A DNA stretch of 22,632 nucleotides, from the NCBI GenBank assembly GCA_036496265.1, contig DASXLL010000190.1, forward strand, positions 1 through 22,632, read 5' to 3'. The DNA comes from CAYLLN01 sp036496265 (lineage in GTDB: Bacteria; Planctomycetota; Planctomycetia; Pirellulales; Pirellulaceae). Positions 1 to 7,611 of this stretch are shown here, one piece after another (position 1 is the stretch's first letter; every line of letters starts with the position of its first letter). Under the pieces are notes generated by a model. The model ran no database searches. It saw only the letters and a list, made by a program, of their open reading frames with translations, and was not told the DNA's origin. Made by a program: the position numbers and the translations under genes.

Positions 1-46
1 TTACTCAGGAAACCGCTTTTCTGACCCGATACGTGTCCGTAGCCCC

Positions 47-85
47 ACGGCCGCGCGAGACCTGTGAGGGGTCTTCGCGGGCCGT
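47..85. other. Strong imperfect hairpin
   Basis: Positions 47-52 pair with 80-85 (ACGGCC / GGCCGT), 54-57 with 76-79 (CGCG), and 58-62 with 70-74 (AGACC / GGTCT), with single-base bulges at 53 and 75. No T-tract follows on either strand, so it is not a canonical intrinsic terminator. It could end a gene lying to the left of the window or be one of the palindromic repeats common here. A second small inverted repeat (103-109 with 124-130, ACCCCAA / TTGGGGT) follows. No coding sequence was recognised in 1-177. Confidence 0.4.
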
Positions 86-177
86 TGGTCTCACCTTAAC
101 CAACCCCAAAACCTGTCCAACAATTGGGGTCCACCTCAGACTTCTGACGTACCTCCCGGCTAATACCTAATGCCATA

Positions 178-567
178 TTAGCGCCGCTCGCGTACAGGAC
201 CCAGCAGCGGCGGTCGCTTGAAAGCCCGCCGCACGCGATTGAGACCGGCCAAAACTCCGGGCCGACCGACAAAACCTTGGATCAGGCGGTGCTTACCCGG
301 GAAGTCGACGAGCATGACGCCGATGGCAATCGTGAGGAGGCCTTGGCCGGGGATGCCGGGGAGGGAGAGCAAAATGCCAAGCGCGATGATGGCGACGCCG
401 AGGAGGTTCTTGGCGAGGATGCCAAGCCAGCGGAGAAGTGGGTGGCGGTCGATCCAGAGATGGCGGTCGTCACGGAAATAGGTCGGCGGCAAGGCGATAA
501 TCAGACCCATGAACGCCACAAGGCTGAGACCAGAGATCAGCAGATAGGTTCCGAGTAACCAGAGCAT
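178..567 (-). CDS. Small PGPGW-type integral membrane protein
   Basis: A 129-residue protein. A hydrophobic segment at about residues 5-28 and a second long one at about 50-86 make it an inner-membrane protein. The second segment holds the motif LPGIPGQGLLTIAIGVMLVD followed by FPGKHRL, which resembles the PGPGW family of putative transmembrane proteins; the function of that family is unknown. The C-terminus is basic (RVRRAFKRPP) and probably cytoplasmic. The ATG at 567 has only a weak purine-rich stretch upstream. The gene stands alone: it is separated from the pilus operon by about 680 bases of repeats and a terminator, so no functional link is implied. The family assignment rests on motif recognition only. 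Confidence 0.8.
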   Translation of the reverse strand: MLWLLGTYLLISGLSLVAFMGLIIALPPTYFRDDRHLWIDRHPLLRWLGILAKNLLGVAIIALGILLSLPGIPGQGLLTIAIGVMLVDFPGKHRLIQGFVGRPGVLAGLNRVRRAFKRPPLLGPVRERR

Positions 568-1162
568 CGTTGTTTCTTCGTCAATTTCGTTGCTGGCTCA
601 ATGGCCGGGCAAATCGCGGCCCGTAGCCGGCCATTTCGAGCGTCAATCAGGAACCTTGCATGTCGATCTCATATTGAGAATGCGTTCTTTCTCAAATTGG
701 GATTTCGGGCGTCCCTTTCGCCTCCCATAGGAGCCACCATCAGATCGCACATAACAGACGCAACTCGTTTTACAGTAATTGTTTGCATCCATTAACGAGG
801 CTTCATCAGGCGTGGTTGGCACGGAGAGTGCCAAATAGCGGATCAAAGCCTCGCGGCAAGGAAATGAACATGAAAACGGTGCCCTCGATCGCGAGTTGCT
901 TGATTGGATTAAGCTTCGCAGCCGGCACGGCAGGAACCAAGAACCAAAGAACCAAAACATTAAAACCAAGAAGCCTAGGAATCAACGAACCGGAAAACGA
1001 ATGAAATCAAATTGGCGAATTCATTGGTTCTTCGGTTCTTGGTTCCTGGTTTTTCAATACAACCCGCGATGAGGGTGGCACGCGTCTTGGGAGATGGGCC
1101 CGGGGCGCGTAAGCAAAGGATTGGATTGGGTCTAATCTTTTGCCACCCTCAGCCGTACAACG
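568..1162. other. Repeat-rich intergenic region
   Basis: No convincing intact gene was seen here. It holds a short inverted repeat with 9-bp arms (about 600-608 with 627-635), a possible gene remnant (864-1004), several copies of an AGAACCAA-type repeat around 935-960 and 1023-1054, and a pair of 10-base inverted arms (GAGGGTGGCA at 1071-1080 and TGCCACCCTC at 1141-1150). The small open frames in it have no recognisable protein features apart from the candidate signal peptide at 870. Confidence 0.6.
864..1004 (+). pseudogene. Possible truncated exported-protein gene
   Basis: An AGGAA ribosome-binding-like sequence precedes ATG codons at 864 and 870. The first residues (KTVPSIASCLIGLSFAAG) look like a secretion signal: a lysine, a hydrophobic core and a small-residue end. 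Immediately afterwards the frame enters the AGAACCAA-type repeat and reads GTKNQRTKTLKPRS before stopping at 1004. The simplest reading is the 5' end of an exported-protein gene whose remainder was lost or replaced by repeat DNA. Chance occurrence of a short hydrophobic frame cannot be excluded. Confidence 0.25.
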
Positions 1163-1229
1163 AAAGGCGCGGCAGCGAGCAAGCTGCCGCGCCTTTGTTT
1201 CTTGCAGAAACAAGAACCGAAGAACCAAG
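1023..1229. repeat. Inverted pair of AGAACCAA-type repeats
   Basis: The 19 bases at 1023-1041 are, in reverse complement, nearly identical (18 of 19) to 1211-1229, whose core is AAGAACCGAAGAACCAA. A related direct copy lies at about 935-960. The pair brackets a segment that includes the smaller inverted arms at 1071-1080 and 1141-1150 and the terminator hairpin. This looks like a mobilised or composite repeat module; no transposase is inside it. Confidence 0.6.
1163..1196. terminator. Bidirectional intrinsic terminator of the pilus operon
   Basis: A perfect 14-bp stem: AAAGGCGCGGCAGC at 1163-1176 pairs with GCTGCCGCGCCTTT at 1183-1196, loop GAGCAA. T-rich sequence follows on both strands (TTTGTTTC on plus, TTTCGTTG on minus). 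It lies about 55 bases beyond the stop codon of the last gene of the minus-strand pilus operon (stop at 1252), where a terminator would be expected. Confidence 0.8.
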
Positions 1230-1251
1230 GGCCGCTGCCGTGCTTCAGAGC

Positions 1252-1824
1252 CTATTTCTTTAATTCCAGCATCAGTCCGCTTTGGTCCACTTCGACAACT
1301 CGGCCGGCGCCTTCGAGTTGATCGCCGGGGCGAATGGTCTTGGAACCGATAAGAGCAGCGGTTCGTCCGCCACGCTGATAGACGGTATGAATGCGGCCGG
1401 TGAGGGCGGTTTCCGATGCCGAGGACGCCGTCTTCGATTCGTCGGTTGCCGCAGTTGCGGTTTTGGTGTCGCCGGCAGCAGCAGCGGATGACTTCGATAG
1501 TGCGGCCGGGTCGGCCGCTTTGGCAATCGCGAATGGATCGTAGGCAATAATTTCGTCGAGGGCAAATTTTGGCCAAGCTTGCTTACTTGAATTGTCCTTG
1601 AGTGTTTCGCTGGGCGCTTGAGCCGTGACGGGCGCAGAGGGCGCCGGAGCGGCGGCGTGAGTGGCGGGTGATGCAGGTGGGGGCTGCGACTTGGCGGCCT
1701 GCCGATTCGGCGGCGGTGATGGGCGGAGGATTGTGAGCGCGCTGTTGGCCATAACGCCGACGAACACAATCGCCAGCACGACGGCGAGGCCAATTTTGAA
1801 GTAACTCGTTTGCTTCGCATTCAT
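1252..1824 (-). CDS. GspC/PilP-like inner-membrane pilus/secretion protein
   Basis: A 190-residue bitopic protein and the last gene of the operon. It has a short cytoplasmic N-terminus, one membrane helix (about residues 10-31), a long Pro/Ala/Ser-rich periplasmic linker (about 35-140), and a compact beta-rich C-terminal domain (about 141-190: LTGRIHTVYQRG, AALIGSKTIRPGDQL, GRVVEVDQSGLMLEL). That layout and the R-x-GD-x-L pattern match the homology region of GspC and the PilP fold, which links the inner-membrane platform to the secretin. The ATG at 1824 was chosen because the longer frame begins with a TTG at 1893, inside the end of pilO, and encodes an unlikely Pro/Cys-rich start. The role is inferred from architecture and position after pilO. 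Confidence 0.75.
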   Translation of the reverse strand: MNAKQTSYFKIGLAVVLAIVFVGVMANSALTILRPSPPPNRQAAKSQPPPASPATHAAAPAPSAPVTAQAPSETLKDNSSKQAWPKFALDEIIAYDPFAIAKAADPAALSKSSAAAAGDTKTATAATDESKTASSASETALTGRIHTVYQRGGRTAALIGSKTIRPGDQLEGAGRVVEVDQSGLMLELKK

Positions 1825-1867
1825 TTTCAGGCTCGCAATTCTCGCCAGGCAACCGCAACCGCAATCG

Positions 1868-2440
1868 CTATTGCTTGGTGGCGGCGGCGGCAAAACACAA
1901 ACTGATCGTCACATCGGCGATACACGCGTCGCCGGCCGACGGTGGGCCGGCCAGGGTTACGCGAGCCACGCTTAGGAACCGCGGCACTTCCGCCAGCCCG
2001 TCGAACATCTTGCAAATGCTCGCAAAGGGCCCGACCAGAGAAAGTTGGACTTCGCAAGTGTTTACGGAAGGGCCGTTTGCGACCTGGCCCGGCCGAAAAT
2101 TCTTCAGTCGGACGCCGGTATTTTCCGCCAGCTTAGAAAGCTGGGCCAGAAACTCGGCCTCCTTGGGGGACGATGGAAGACGGCTTTTGAGGTCAGCCAG
2201 TTGCTCAGCGAGCGTCGCAAGTTGTTTCGCCGCACTCTCGCGGTCGGCTTGGACCTGCTCGGCACGGGCCAGTAGCACCATGTCATCGCGTTGCCGGGCC
2301 TGGACCAATTCGCGCTCGCGGCGGAGCCAGTTGTGCGCTCGATATGCGGCAACGATAGTCGCCAAGGCAGCCAGCACGCCGAGCAGGTTGGTGCCCCAAA
2401 TGACGAGCGTTCGTTTTTTTTGTGCCGTTCGATTGATCAT
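1868..2440 (-). CDS. pilO: PilO-like type IV pilus assembly protein
   Basis: A 190-residue bitopic inner-membrane protein. It has a basic start (NRTAQKKRT), a membrane helix (about residues 13-31), a charged coiled-coil stretch rich in Ala/Gln/Glu (about 38-92), and a C-terminal ferredoxin-like domain. The segment FLAQLSKLAENTGVRLKNF followed by PG is typical of the PilO/GspM group, in which PilO pairs with PilN to form the periplasmic alignment complex. It lies directly between the PilN-like gene (15-base gap) and the GspC/PilP-like gene (43-base gap), the conserved M-N-O-P order. The family identity is fairly sure from order plus topology; the sequence itself is divergent. Confidence 0.85.
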   Translation of the reverse strand: MINRTAQKKRTLVIWGTNLLGVLAALATIVAAYRAHNWLRRERELVQARQRDDMVLLARAEQVQADRESAAKQLATLAEQLADLKSRLPSSPKEAEFLAQLSKLAENTGVRLKNFRPGQVANGPSVNTCEVQLSLVGPFASICKMFDGLAEVPRFLSVARVTLAGPPSAGDACIADVTISLCFAAAATKQ

Positions 2441-2455
2441 GAGCCGTTTGTGGTT

Positions 2456-3082
2456 CTAAAACTTGCAATCGATGCGAAAATGCCGCTGCGCGCCGGTTGA
2501 ACCGGAGGCCTCGTTCGTCGCGGTGAGGTCCACCTTCGCAAAGACGCCGGTCTCGCGCAAGGCTTCGATGAAATTGGAGATTGCCGCGGCGTCTTCCGCA
2601 GTTCCATCGAGCGAAAAATCGTTGGGCGTTTGGACGGTCGATCCTGGGGCGGCCGATTTCATGCCTGGCGCGCCAGGAACGGGCGCGGCGGCCTGCTGCA
2701 CCGTTGCCACGGGAGCAATCTGCGTCGCAATGTTTTTCAAATGCACTTTGCCGTTCAGTTTTTTGGCGCTCGTCGAGGCAATGCCGAGCAGAGTAAGCGT
2801 CCGGTCTTCCGGCTGGGCCTTTTGGATGGAAGCAATCGCCGACTCGATTGTTTTGCCTTCGGCGAGGAGACGCTCGGTGTCGGCTTTCAACGCGTGCAGG
2901 TCTTTGGAGCGAATTGCGGAGGCCGATTGTGCCCGCCGCGATGCTGCTAGTGCACTGTATTGAGCCGCGATAAAACCACCGCTAACGATAGCCGTCGAAA
3001 CAACAACGGCGCCCCAACGCCAAGCCTGACGGCGCAACGCGAGGCGGCGCAGGAATGGCTGAGGCAGCAAGTTTACATGCAT
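2456..3082 (-). CDS. pilN: PilN-like fimbrial assembly protein
   Basis: A 208-residue bitopic inner-membrane protein beginning MHVNLLPQPFLRRLALRRQA, the short N-terminal NLLP motif that in PilN binds the groove of PilM. A membrane helix follows at about residues 24-46, then a helical, probably coiled-coil, stretch (about 50-95) and a periplasmic domain with a C-terminal segment (DFSLDGTAEDAAAISNFIEA) typical of PilN ferredoxin-like domains. A Pro/Ala-rich insertion (about 125-150) separates the two. The start ATG at 3082 has GGGAGG upstream and overlaps the end of pilM by 10 bases, implying translational coupling. It pairs with PilO and anchors PilM at the membrane. Confidence 0.88.
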   Translation of the reverse strand: MHVNLLPQPFLRRLALRRQAWRWGAVVVSTAIVSGGFIAAQYSALAASRRAQSASAIRSKDLHALKADTERLLAEGKTIESAIASIQKAQPEDRTLTLLGIASTSAKKLNGKVHLKNIATQIAPVATVQQAAAPVPGAPGMKSAAPGSTVQTPNDFSLDGTAEDAAAISNFIEALRETGVFAKVDLTATNEASGSTGAQRHFRIDCKF

Positions 3083-4191
3083 GGTGCGGCCTCCCAGGCA
3101 AGTGACGAGAGGGCGGCCGCGACGCCGAAGAGAGCCTCATCGGGCCGTGACTCTTCGTTTGCTGCGGCCAAAGACCAAAGTCGCGTCGGCAACTGCGTTT
3201 CGTCCGCGATTGCAACGGGCAAGGCGGGAACCATGGCACCGCCGCCGAGCAAGATCAGCTTTTTCGGAACAATGGCGCGAAATTGCAGGTCGAGAAAATC
3301 GAGCGTGCGTTTTACTTCAGCTACGACTTGCGTCAACGGCTCCGCAATCATGCTGTGAGCGGTTTTGGCTAGCGACGCGAGTGGCGATGAATCTGCCGCG
3401 GACGGATTCGCATAACGGCCGAGCAATTGTTGGACTTCTGCGGCCGACAACTTCAATCCGTCTTGTAGCGGTTTGAGCAGCATTTGCAGGCCGCAACCGC
3501 GAAGCTGCCGCGTGAACAGGAGCTGGCCTCCCTTGGCGACAACAAGAACCGCGGATGAATAGCCAAAATCGAGAGCGGCGAGAGACTTCTCGGATTCGGC
3601 CGGCTCGCAAAGCTGAATGGCACGCGCGAGGGCACACGGCAAGCTGTCGAGAACTTCGCAATCGAGGCCGGCCCGGCAAAGTGAATTCGCCGCACTCGTC
3701 GCGACGCCGGCTTCCGCGGCAAAAACGGAGAAGTTGCCCATGTCGCCTTCGGACGAATCGGCGGTTTGTGCGGGCAAGTAGTCGAAGCAAAGCTCCGCGC
3801 CGTCCGTGCTATCCGCCAAAAGCTCTTCATGAATCATGTTCCGTAGCTCGTCATCACTGCCAGCGGGCAATTCCAGCGACCGCAGTTCAGTCATCGAGAG
3901 CGGCAACGTCGCCGCGGCGCGCCGGCCGCGAAACATGGAGCGCGCTTCCTGAAGGTGCGACTGAAATGGGAGGCAGCCGTGACTTTGCAGCCGGTCTTTC
4001 GTAAGCGGAAGACCGCCGTAGTTGTCGATGATCCAGTGAGCCGTTAGTTGCAGACCATCGCCAGTTCGCTCGACCTGCGCGAGCTTGGTGGCGACGGCGC
4101 CGATGTCAATGCCGATCCAGCCGCGGCGCGATTTGAGCCACGGTTGGACCATCGGTTTCCGGAAGGTCGGTGTTGGTGCCAGGGCTGTCAT
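3073..4191 (-). CDS. pilM: PilM, actin-like cytoplasmic pilus assembly ATPase
   Basis: A 372-residue cytoplasmic protein with the actin/FtsA-type nucleotide-binding fold. Phosphate-1 region at about residues 27-43 (IGIDIGAVATKLAQVE), phosphate-2 region near 207 (LAALDFGYSSAVLVV), and an adenosine-type motif near 312 (KLILLGGGAMVPALP). Length agrees with PilM of other bacteria (about 350). PilM binds the N-terminal tail of PilN and couples the cytoplasmic ATPase to the alignment complex. It is separated from pilC by 34 bases and overlaps the PilN-like gene by 10 bases. In many planctomycetes a protein of this type is encoded next to the T2SS-like ATPase. The start is the first in-frame ATG; no strong ribosome-binding site was seen. 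Confidence 0.93.
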   Translation of the reverse strand: MTALAPTPTFRKPMVQPWLKSRRGWIGIDIGAVATKLAQVERTGDGLQLTAHWIIDNYGGLPLTKDRLQSHGCLPFQSHLQEARSMFRGRRAAATLPLSMTELRSLELPAGSDDELRNMIHEELLADSTDGAELCFDYLPAQTADSSEGDMGNFSVFAAEAGVATSAANSLCRAGLDCEVLDSLPCALARAIQLCEPAESEKSLAALDFGYSSAVLVVAKGGQLLFTRQLRGCGLQMLLKPLQDGLKLSAAEVQQLLGRYANPSAADSSPLASLAKTAHSMIAEPLTQVVAEVKRTLDFLDLQFRAIVPKKLILLGGGAMVPALPVAIADETQLPTRLWSLAAANEESRPDEALFGVAAALSSLAWEAAPCM

Positions 4192-4225
4192 GTGCTGTTA
4201 TGCGTTTGTTTGAAGGGGGCGGATG

Positions 4226-5440
4226 TCAATGTGCCATCGTCGAAGCGTCAAACAGCGGCAGCATGATCGCCATGACGACTCCGGCGACGACAACACCGAG
4301 GCCGACAATCATCGCCGGCTCGAGAATTTTCACGAGATCGCGAATCTTCGTTTCGCCTTGTTCCTCATAGTGCTCGCCCATCGTCTGCAAAACCGGCCCG
4401 AGACGGCCGTTTTTCTCCGCGGTGGCGATCATCTGAGCCGCACCGTCCGGTAGAAATGTGGCAGCATGGAAGGCCCTGCTGATGGCCTGGCCCTGGAGCA
4501 GGTCGTGCTCAACCGCATCGAATAGGCCGTGAAAAAGCTGGCTCTTGGAAGCTGAACGGCAAAGGCGAACGCAATCGAGCAGCGGCACGCCGCTTTGGAG
4601 CATCGTTCCCAAAAGCCGCAAAATGCGTCCGGTAATTAGCGCCCGCGTGGCATTGCGGACGACCACGAAATGGAGCACCGCGTAGTCCCAGAGACGCTGG
4701 GCGACCGACTGACGGCGAAAGATGGCGAGCGCGACCGCGAAGATGGCGGCGGCGATCATAATGGCAATGTAGTGGCCGCGAGCAAAGGTGCCCACATCGA
4801 GCAAAAATTGCGTTAATGGCGGCGGCTTGTGGCCGAGGCTTTCGAATACTTTGCCGAACTGTGGCAACACATAAAACACGACGGCCGCCAGAACGACGCC
4901 CATCACGAGGCACAGCAAAATCGGATAGGTAAGCAGTGCCCAAATTGAGCTGATCAGGCGGGCTTCGTTGCGGACGAGGACGGTCAGTCGCTGCAGCACG
5001 CCGACCATGTCACCCGAACGCTCGCCGGCGGCGATGCCGGCGACGAAAGATCTGTCAAAGACGTCGGGATGCTTCGTCATCGCTTGCGAGAGGCTTTCGC
5101 CGGATGAAACGTCGTCGTAAATCCGCGCGAGCACGTCCTTCAGCTTGCCCGGCTTTGATTGTTGGCTCAGATTGCGGAGCGCCTCGGCCACATCGACGCC
5201 CGATTGGCACATCAAGGTGAGCTGCGACATCATCGTCACGAGCTCGGTCCGGCTGACACGCTTGGATGGAAAAACGTTGCCGGACAGAGGGCGGGCACCT
5301 TCGGCCGCGGCCGGAGCGATCGATACCAAAAACACTTTGTCAGCGCGCAGGCGACGGCGAGCTTCGACTTCGGTATCGGCCTCTATTTCGCCAGTCACTG
5401 GCTTACCGAGCCGGTCCTTGGCAGTGTATTGAAATTTCAT
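4226..5440 (-). CDS. pilC: PilC/GspF inner-membrane platform protein
   Basis: A 404-residue polytopic protein of usual length. It opens with the family start KFQYTAKDRLGKPVTGEIEA. Two repeated GspF cytoplasmic domains lie at about residues 65-165 and 270-365, with membrane helices at about 165-190 (LTYPILLCLVMGVVLAAVVF), 218-240 and 375-398. The pattern QLTLMCQSGVDVAEALRNL is a GspF signature. The protein organises pilin extraction and is turned by the hexameric ATPase encoded just upstream (53-base gap). GAGGT stands 5 bases before the ATG at 5440. Nothing is missing or unusual. Confidence 0.96.
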   Translation of the reverse strand: MKFQYTAKDRLGKPVTGEIEADTEVEARRRLRADKVFLVSIAPAAAEGARPLSGNVFPSKRVSRTELVTMMSQLTLMCQSGVDVAEALRNLSQQSKPGKLKDVLARIYDDVSSGESLSQAMTKHPDVFDRSFVAGIAAGERSGDMVGVLQRLTVLVRNEARLISSIWALLTYPILLCLVMGVVLAAVVFYVLPQFGKVFESLGHKPPPLTQFLLDVGTFARGHYIAIMIAAAIFAVALAIFRRQSVAQRLWDYAVLHFVVVRNATRALITGRILRLLGTMLQSGVPLLDCVRLCRSASKSQLFHGLFDAVEHDLLQGQAISRAFHAATFLPDGAAQMIATAEKNGRLGPVLQTMGEHYEEQGETKIRDLVKILEPAMIVGLGVVVAGVVMAIMLPLFDASTMAH

Positions 5441-5493
5441 GACTTACCTCGAGGGATCGAACGCGTCGATGGCGCGCGACTTATGGGACGCGA

Positions 5494-7263
5494 CTAATCG
5501 GCAACGACGACGCGAGCGACTTCCTCCAAACTGAGTGTTCCTTCTTCGGCCAGGCGAACGCCTTCGCGCAGGAGCGTCGTGCCGCCTTGGCTCACATGAC
5601 ATTGGCGAAGTTTTTCCAGATCGGCTTCGGTCGAAACGAGGTCGCGCATCTCGCGACTCATCCAGAGGATTTCGTACAGGCCAATGCGGCCTTTGCAGCC
5701 GGTGTCAAAACATTCACGGCAGCCTTCGCCGCGGATGAATTGGCGGCGTGTGCCGTCGTTGACGCGCAGCATTTGCAGCAGGTCCACCGGCGGATAATAC
5801 GAGGCTTTGCAGTGCGGGCAGATCGTTCTGGCAAGCCGCTGAGCGACGACGCCGGTCAACGCGGCGGCAATTTTGAACGATTCGATGCCCATATCGCGGA
5901 GGCGGATGACGGCGCTGGTGCAATCGTTGGTGTGCAGCGTGCTGAGGACGAGGTGGCCGGTCAGCGAGGCTTGAATGGCGACCGCGGCGGTGTCGGCATC
6001 GCGAATTTCGCCGACCATGATGACGTCTGGGTCCTGGCGGAGGATCGAACGCAGGGCGTTGGCGAACGACATGGACTTGTTCGACCCGACTTGCACCTGG
6101 TTGATCTGTTCGAGCTGGTATTCGACCGGGTCTTCGACGGTGACGATGTTCAAATTGACCGATTTGATCAGCTCGATCGATGAATACAGCGTGGTCGTCT
6201 TGCCGCTGCCGGTGGGACCGGTCACGAGCATCAGGCCGTGCGGCCGGTGCAGTATTTCTTTGAGCTTGGTGAGCTGTGAATGGGAGACGCCGAGGCGGTC
6301 GAGGTCGTAGGTGACGTTGCGGCGGTCGAGGACGCGCATCACGATCTTCTCGCCGAGAATCGTCGGTAACGTCGAGACGCGAAGGTCGATTTTGCGACCC
6401 TCGACGATCACGTGAATGCGGCCGTCCTGCGGCACTCGGTGCTCGGCGATGTCGAGCTTAGCCATGACCTTCAAGCGCGAGACGATCGTCGCGTGAAAAT
6501 CCTTGCGCGGTCGCAGCATTTCGCGAAGTTGGCCATCGACGCGGTAGCGAACGATCGAATGGTCGTGGCCTGGCTCAACGTGAATATCGCTGGCCTTATG
6601 CCGGATCGCGTTGACGATCAGGTAGTTGACCAGGTTGATGATCGGGCTGCCTTCGGCCAGTGAGGCGAGATCGCCGAGGTCGAGCTCCAGCGTATCTTGC
6701 TCGACGGTGACAGCATCCTGGGCAATATCGGCCGTGACCGCATCGACAGAAAAATTGTCTTCGTAGCAGCGGGGGATCAGCGTTTCGAGTGACGAGCGGG
6801 CCGCCAGCACCGGGCGAACCTGATAGCCGGTGATGCGTTCGAGGTCGTCGATGTGCTGCAGATTCTGTGGCTCGGCCATTGCGACCGTGAGCTTGCCGCG
6901 AACGAGAAACATGGCCAGGGCACAGTAGGCTTCCGCCTTGGGCCGAGGCACAAGCTTCACGACACCCGGGTCGCATGTGCCCTCACGAACGCGAATGAAC
7001 GGAATGTTGAGCTGCTGGCCAAGGCAACGCAGCAGAGTTTCTTCGCTGACAAAGCCGAGTTGCAGCAGTGCTTCACCGAGCTTGAGACCTTTCGCCTTGT
7101 GCTCCGAGAGGGCCGCTTCCAGCTCATCCTGCGTGAGGTGGCCGGAGCGCAAGAGCAGCTCGCCAAGCTGCACCTTCGACGGCAGGGCGAAGACTTTACG
7201 CGACGAACCAGGCTTGGCCGGCGCGGCAACAACCAGACCCTCGGGCAGCGTGAGCGTACTCAT
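5494..7263 (-). CDS. pilB: PilB/GspE pilus extension ATPase
   Basis: A 589-residue hexameric ATPase. MshEN-type domains occupy about residues 28-180 (VQLGELLLRSGHLTQDELEA and a second similar unit), then the N2 domain (SDIHVEPGHDHSIVRYRVDG). Walker A is at 349-356 (GPTGSGKT, Lys355), the Asp box follows, and Walker B is near 409-419 (DPDVIMVGEIRD). The HLVLSTLHTND motif is intact. A four-cysteine zinc-type motif is present (CPHC near 480, then CRECFDTGC near 512). MshEN domains in this family can bind cyclic-di-GMP, so assembly may respond to that messenger (inference). The ATG overlaps the stop of the STAS gene by 4 bases. It is an extension-type ATPase rather than the retraction ATPase PilT, which lacks the N-terminal domains. 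Confidence 0.97.
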   Translation of the reverse strand: MSTLTLPEGLVVAAPAKPGSSRKVFALPSKVQLGELLLRSGHLTQDELEAALSEHKAKGLKLGEALLQLGFVSEETLLRCLGQQLNIPFIRVREGTCDPGVVKLVPRPKAEAYCALAMFLVRGKLTVAMAEPQNLQHIDDLERITGYQVRPVLAARSSLETLIPRCYEDNFSVDAVTADIAQDAVTVEQDTLELDLGDLASLAEGSPIINLVNYLIVNAIRHKASDIHVEPGHDHSIVRYRVDGQLREMLRPRKDFHATIVSRLKVMAKLDIAEHRVPQDGRIHVIVEGRKIDLRVSTLPTILGEKIVMRVLDRRNVTYDLDRLGVSHSQLTKLKEILHRPHGLMLVTGPTGSGKTTTLYSSIELIKSVNLNIVTVEDPVEYQLEQINQVQVGSNKSMSFANALRSILRQDPDVIMVGEIRDADTAAVAIQASLTGHLVLSTLHTNDCTSAVIRLRDMGIESFKIAAALTGVVAQRLARTICPHCKASYYPPVDLLQMLRVNDGTRRQFIRGEGCRECFDTGCKGRIGLYEILWMSREMRDLVSTEADLEKLRQCHVSQGGTTLLREGVRLAEEGTLSLEEVARVVVAD

Positions 7264-7595
7264 CGCGAATAGCTCCCGACGGCTGCGGCCTGATCATCAA
7301 AGACGGCGAATTGAGAGGTCAAGCCGGTTGCGACGAGGATGTCGCGGCACAGCGGGTTCGGGCTGCAAATCTGCATCGCTCCGCCGCGCTTTTGGCAACT
7401 GTCGCGAAGGTCGAGCAGCAGCTCGAGCCCCACGCTATCCATCAGCGGCACGCCGGACAGATCGAACACCAGCCGCGGCTGGCCGTTTTCAATGCACTCG
7501 TCGCACAGATCGGTGACTTCCTTGAAATGCGCGGTCGTCAGCGGCTGATTGCCGGACAGCACATTCACGGCGCCGCGCTTCGTCATCTCGAACAT
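7260..7595 (-). CDS. STAS-domain (anti-anti-sigma-like) protein
   Basis: A 111-residue soluble protein made of a single STAS domain. The phosphorylation-type loop MDSVGLELL (Ser about residue 52) follows the core strand RLVFDLSGVPL, as in SpoIIAA/RsbV antagonists. Such proteins bind partners when the serine is unphosphorylated and release them when a kinase modifies it. Its gene lies 16 bases after the histidine kinase and overlaps the ATPase start by 4 bases, so it is made together with the pilus machinery. No serine-kinase (RsbW-type) gene is in the window, so the partner is unknown; candidates are the neighbouring kinase or the ATPase. GAGGA lies just upstream of the ATG. Confidence 0.9.
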   Translation of the reverse strand: MFEMTKRGAVNVLSGNQPLTTAHFKEVTDLCDECIENGQPRLVFDLSGVPLMDSVGLELLLDLRDSCQKRGGAMQICSPNPLCRDILVATGLTSQFAVFDDQAAAVGSYSR

Positions 7596-7611
7596 CGCGT
7601 CCTCGCCTGAA

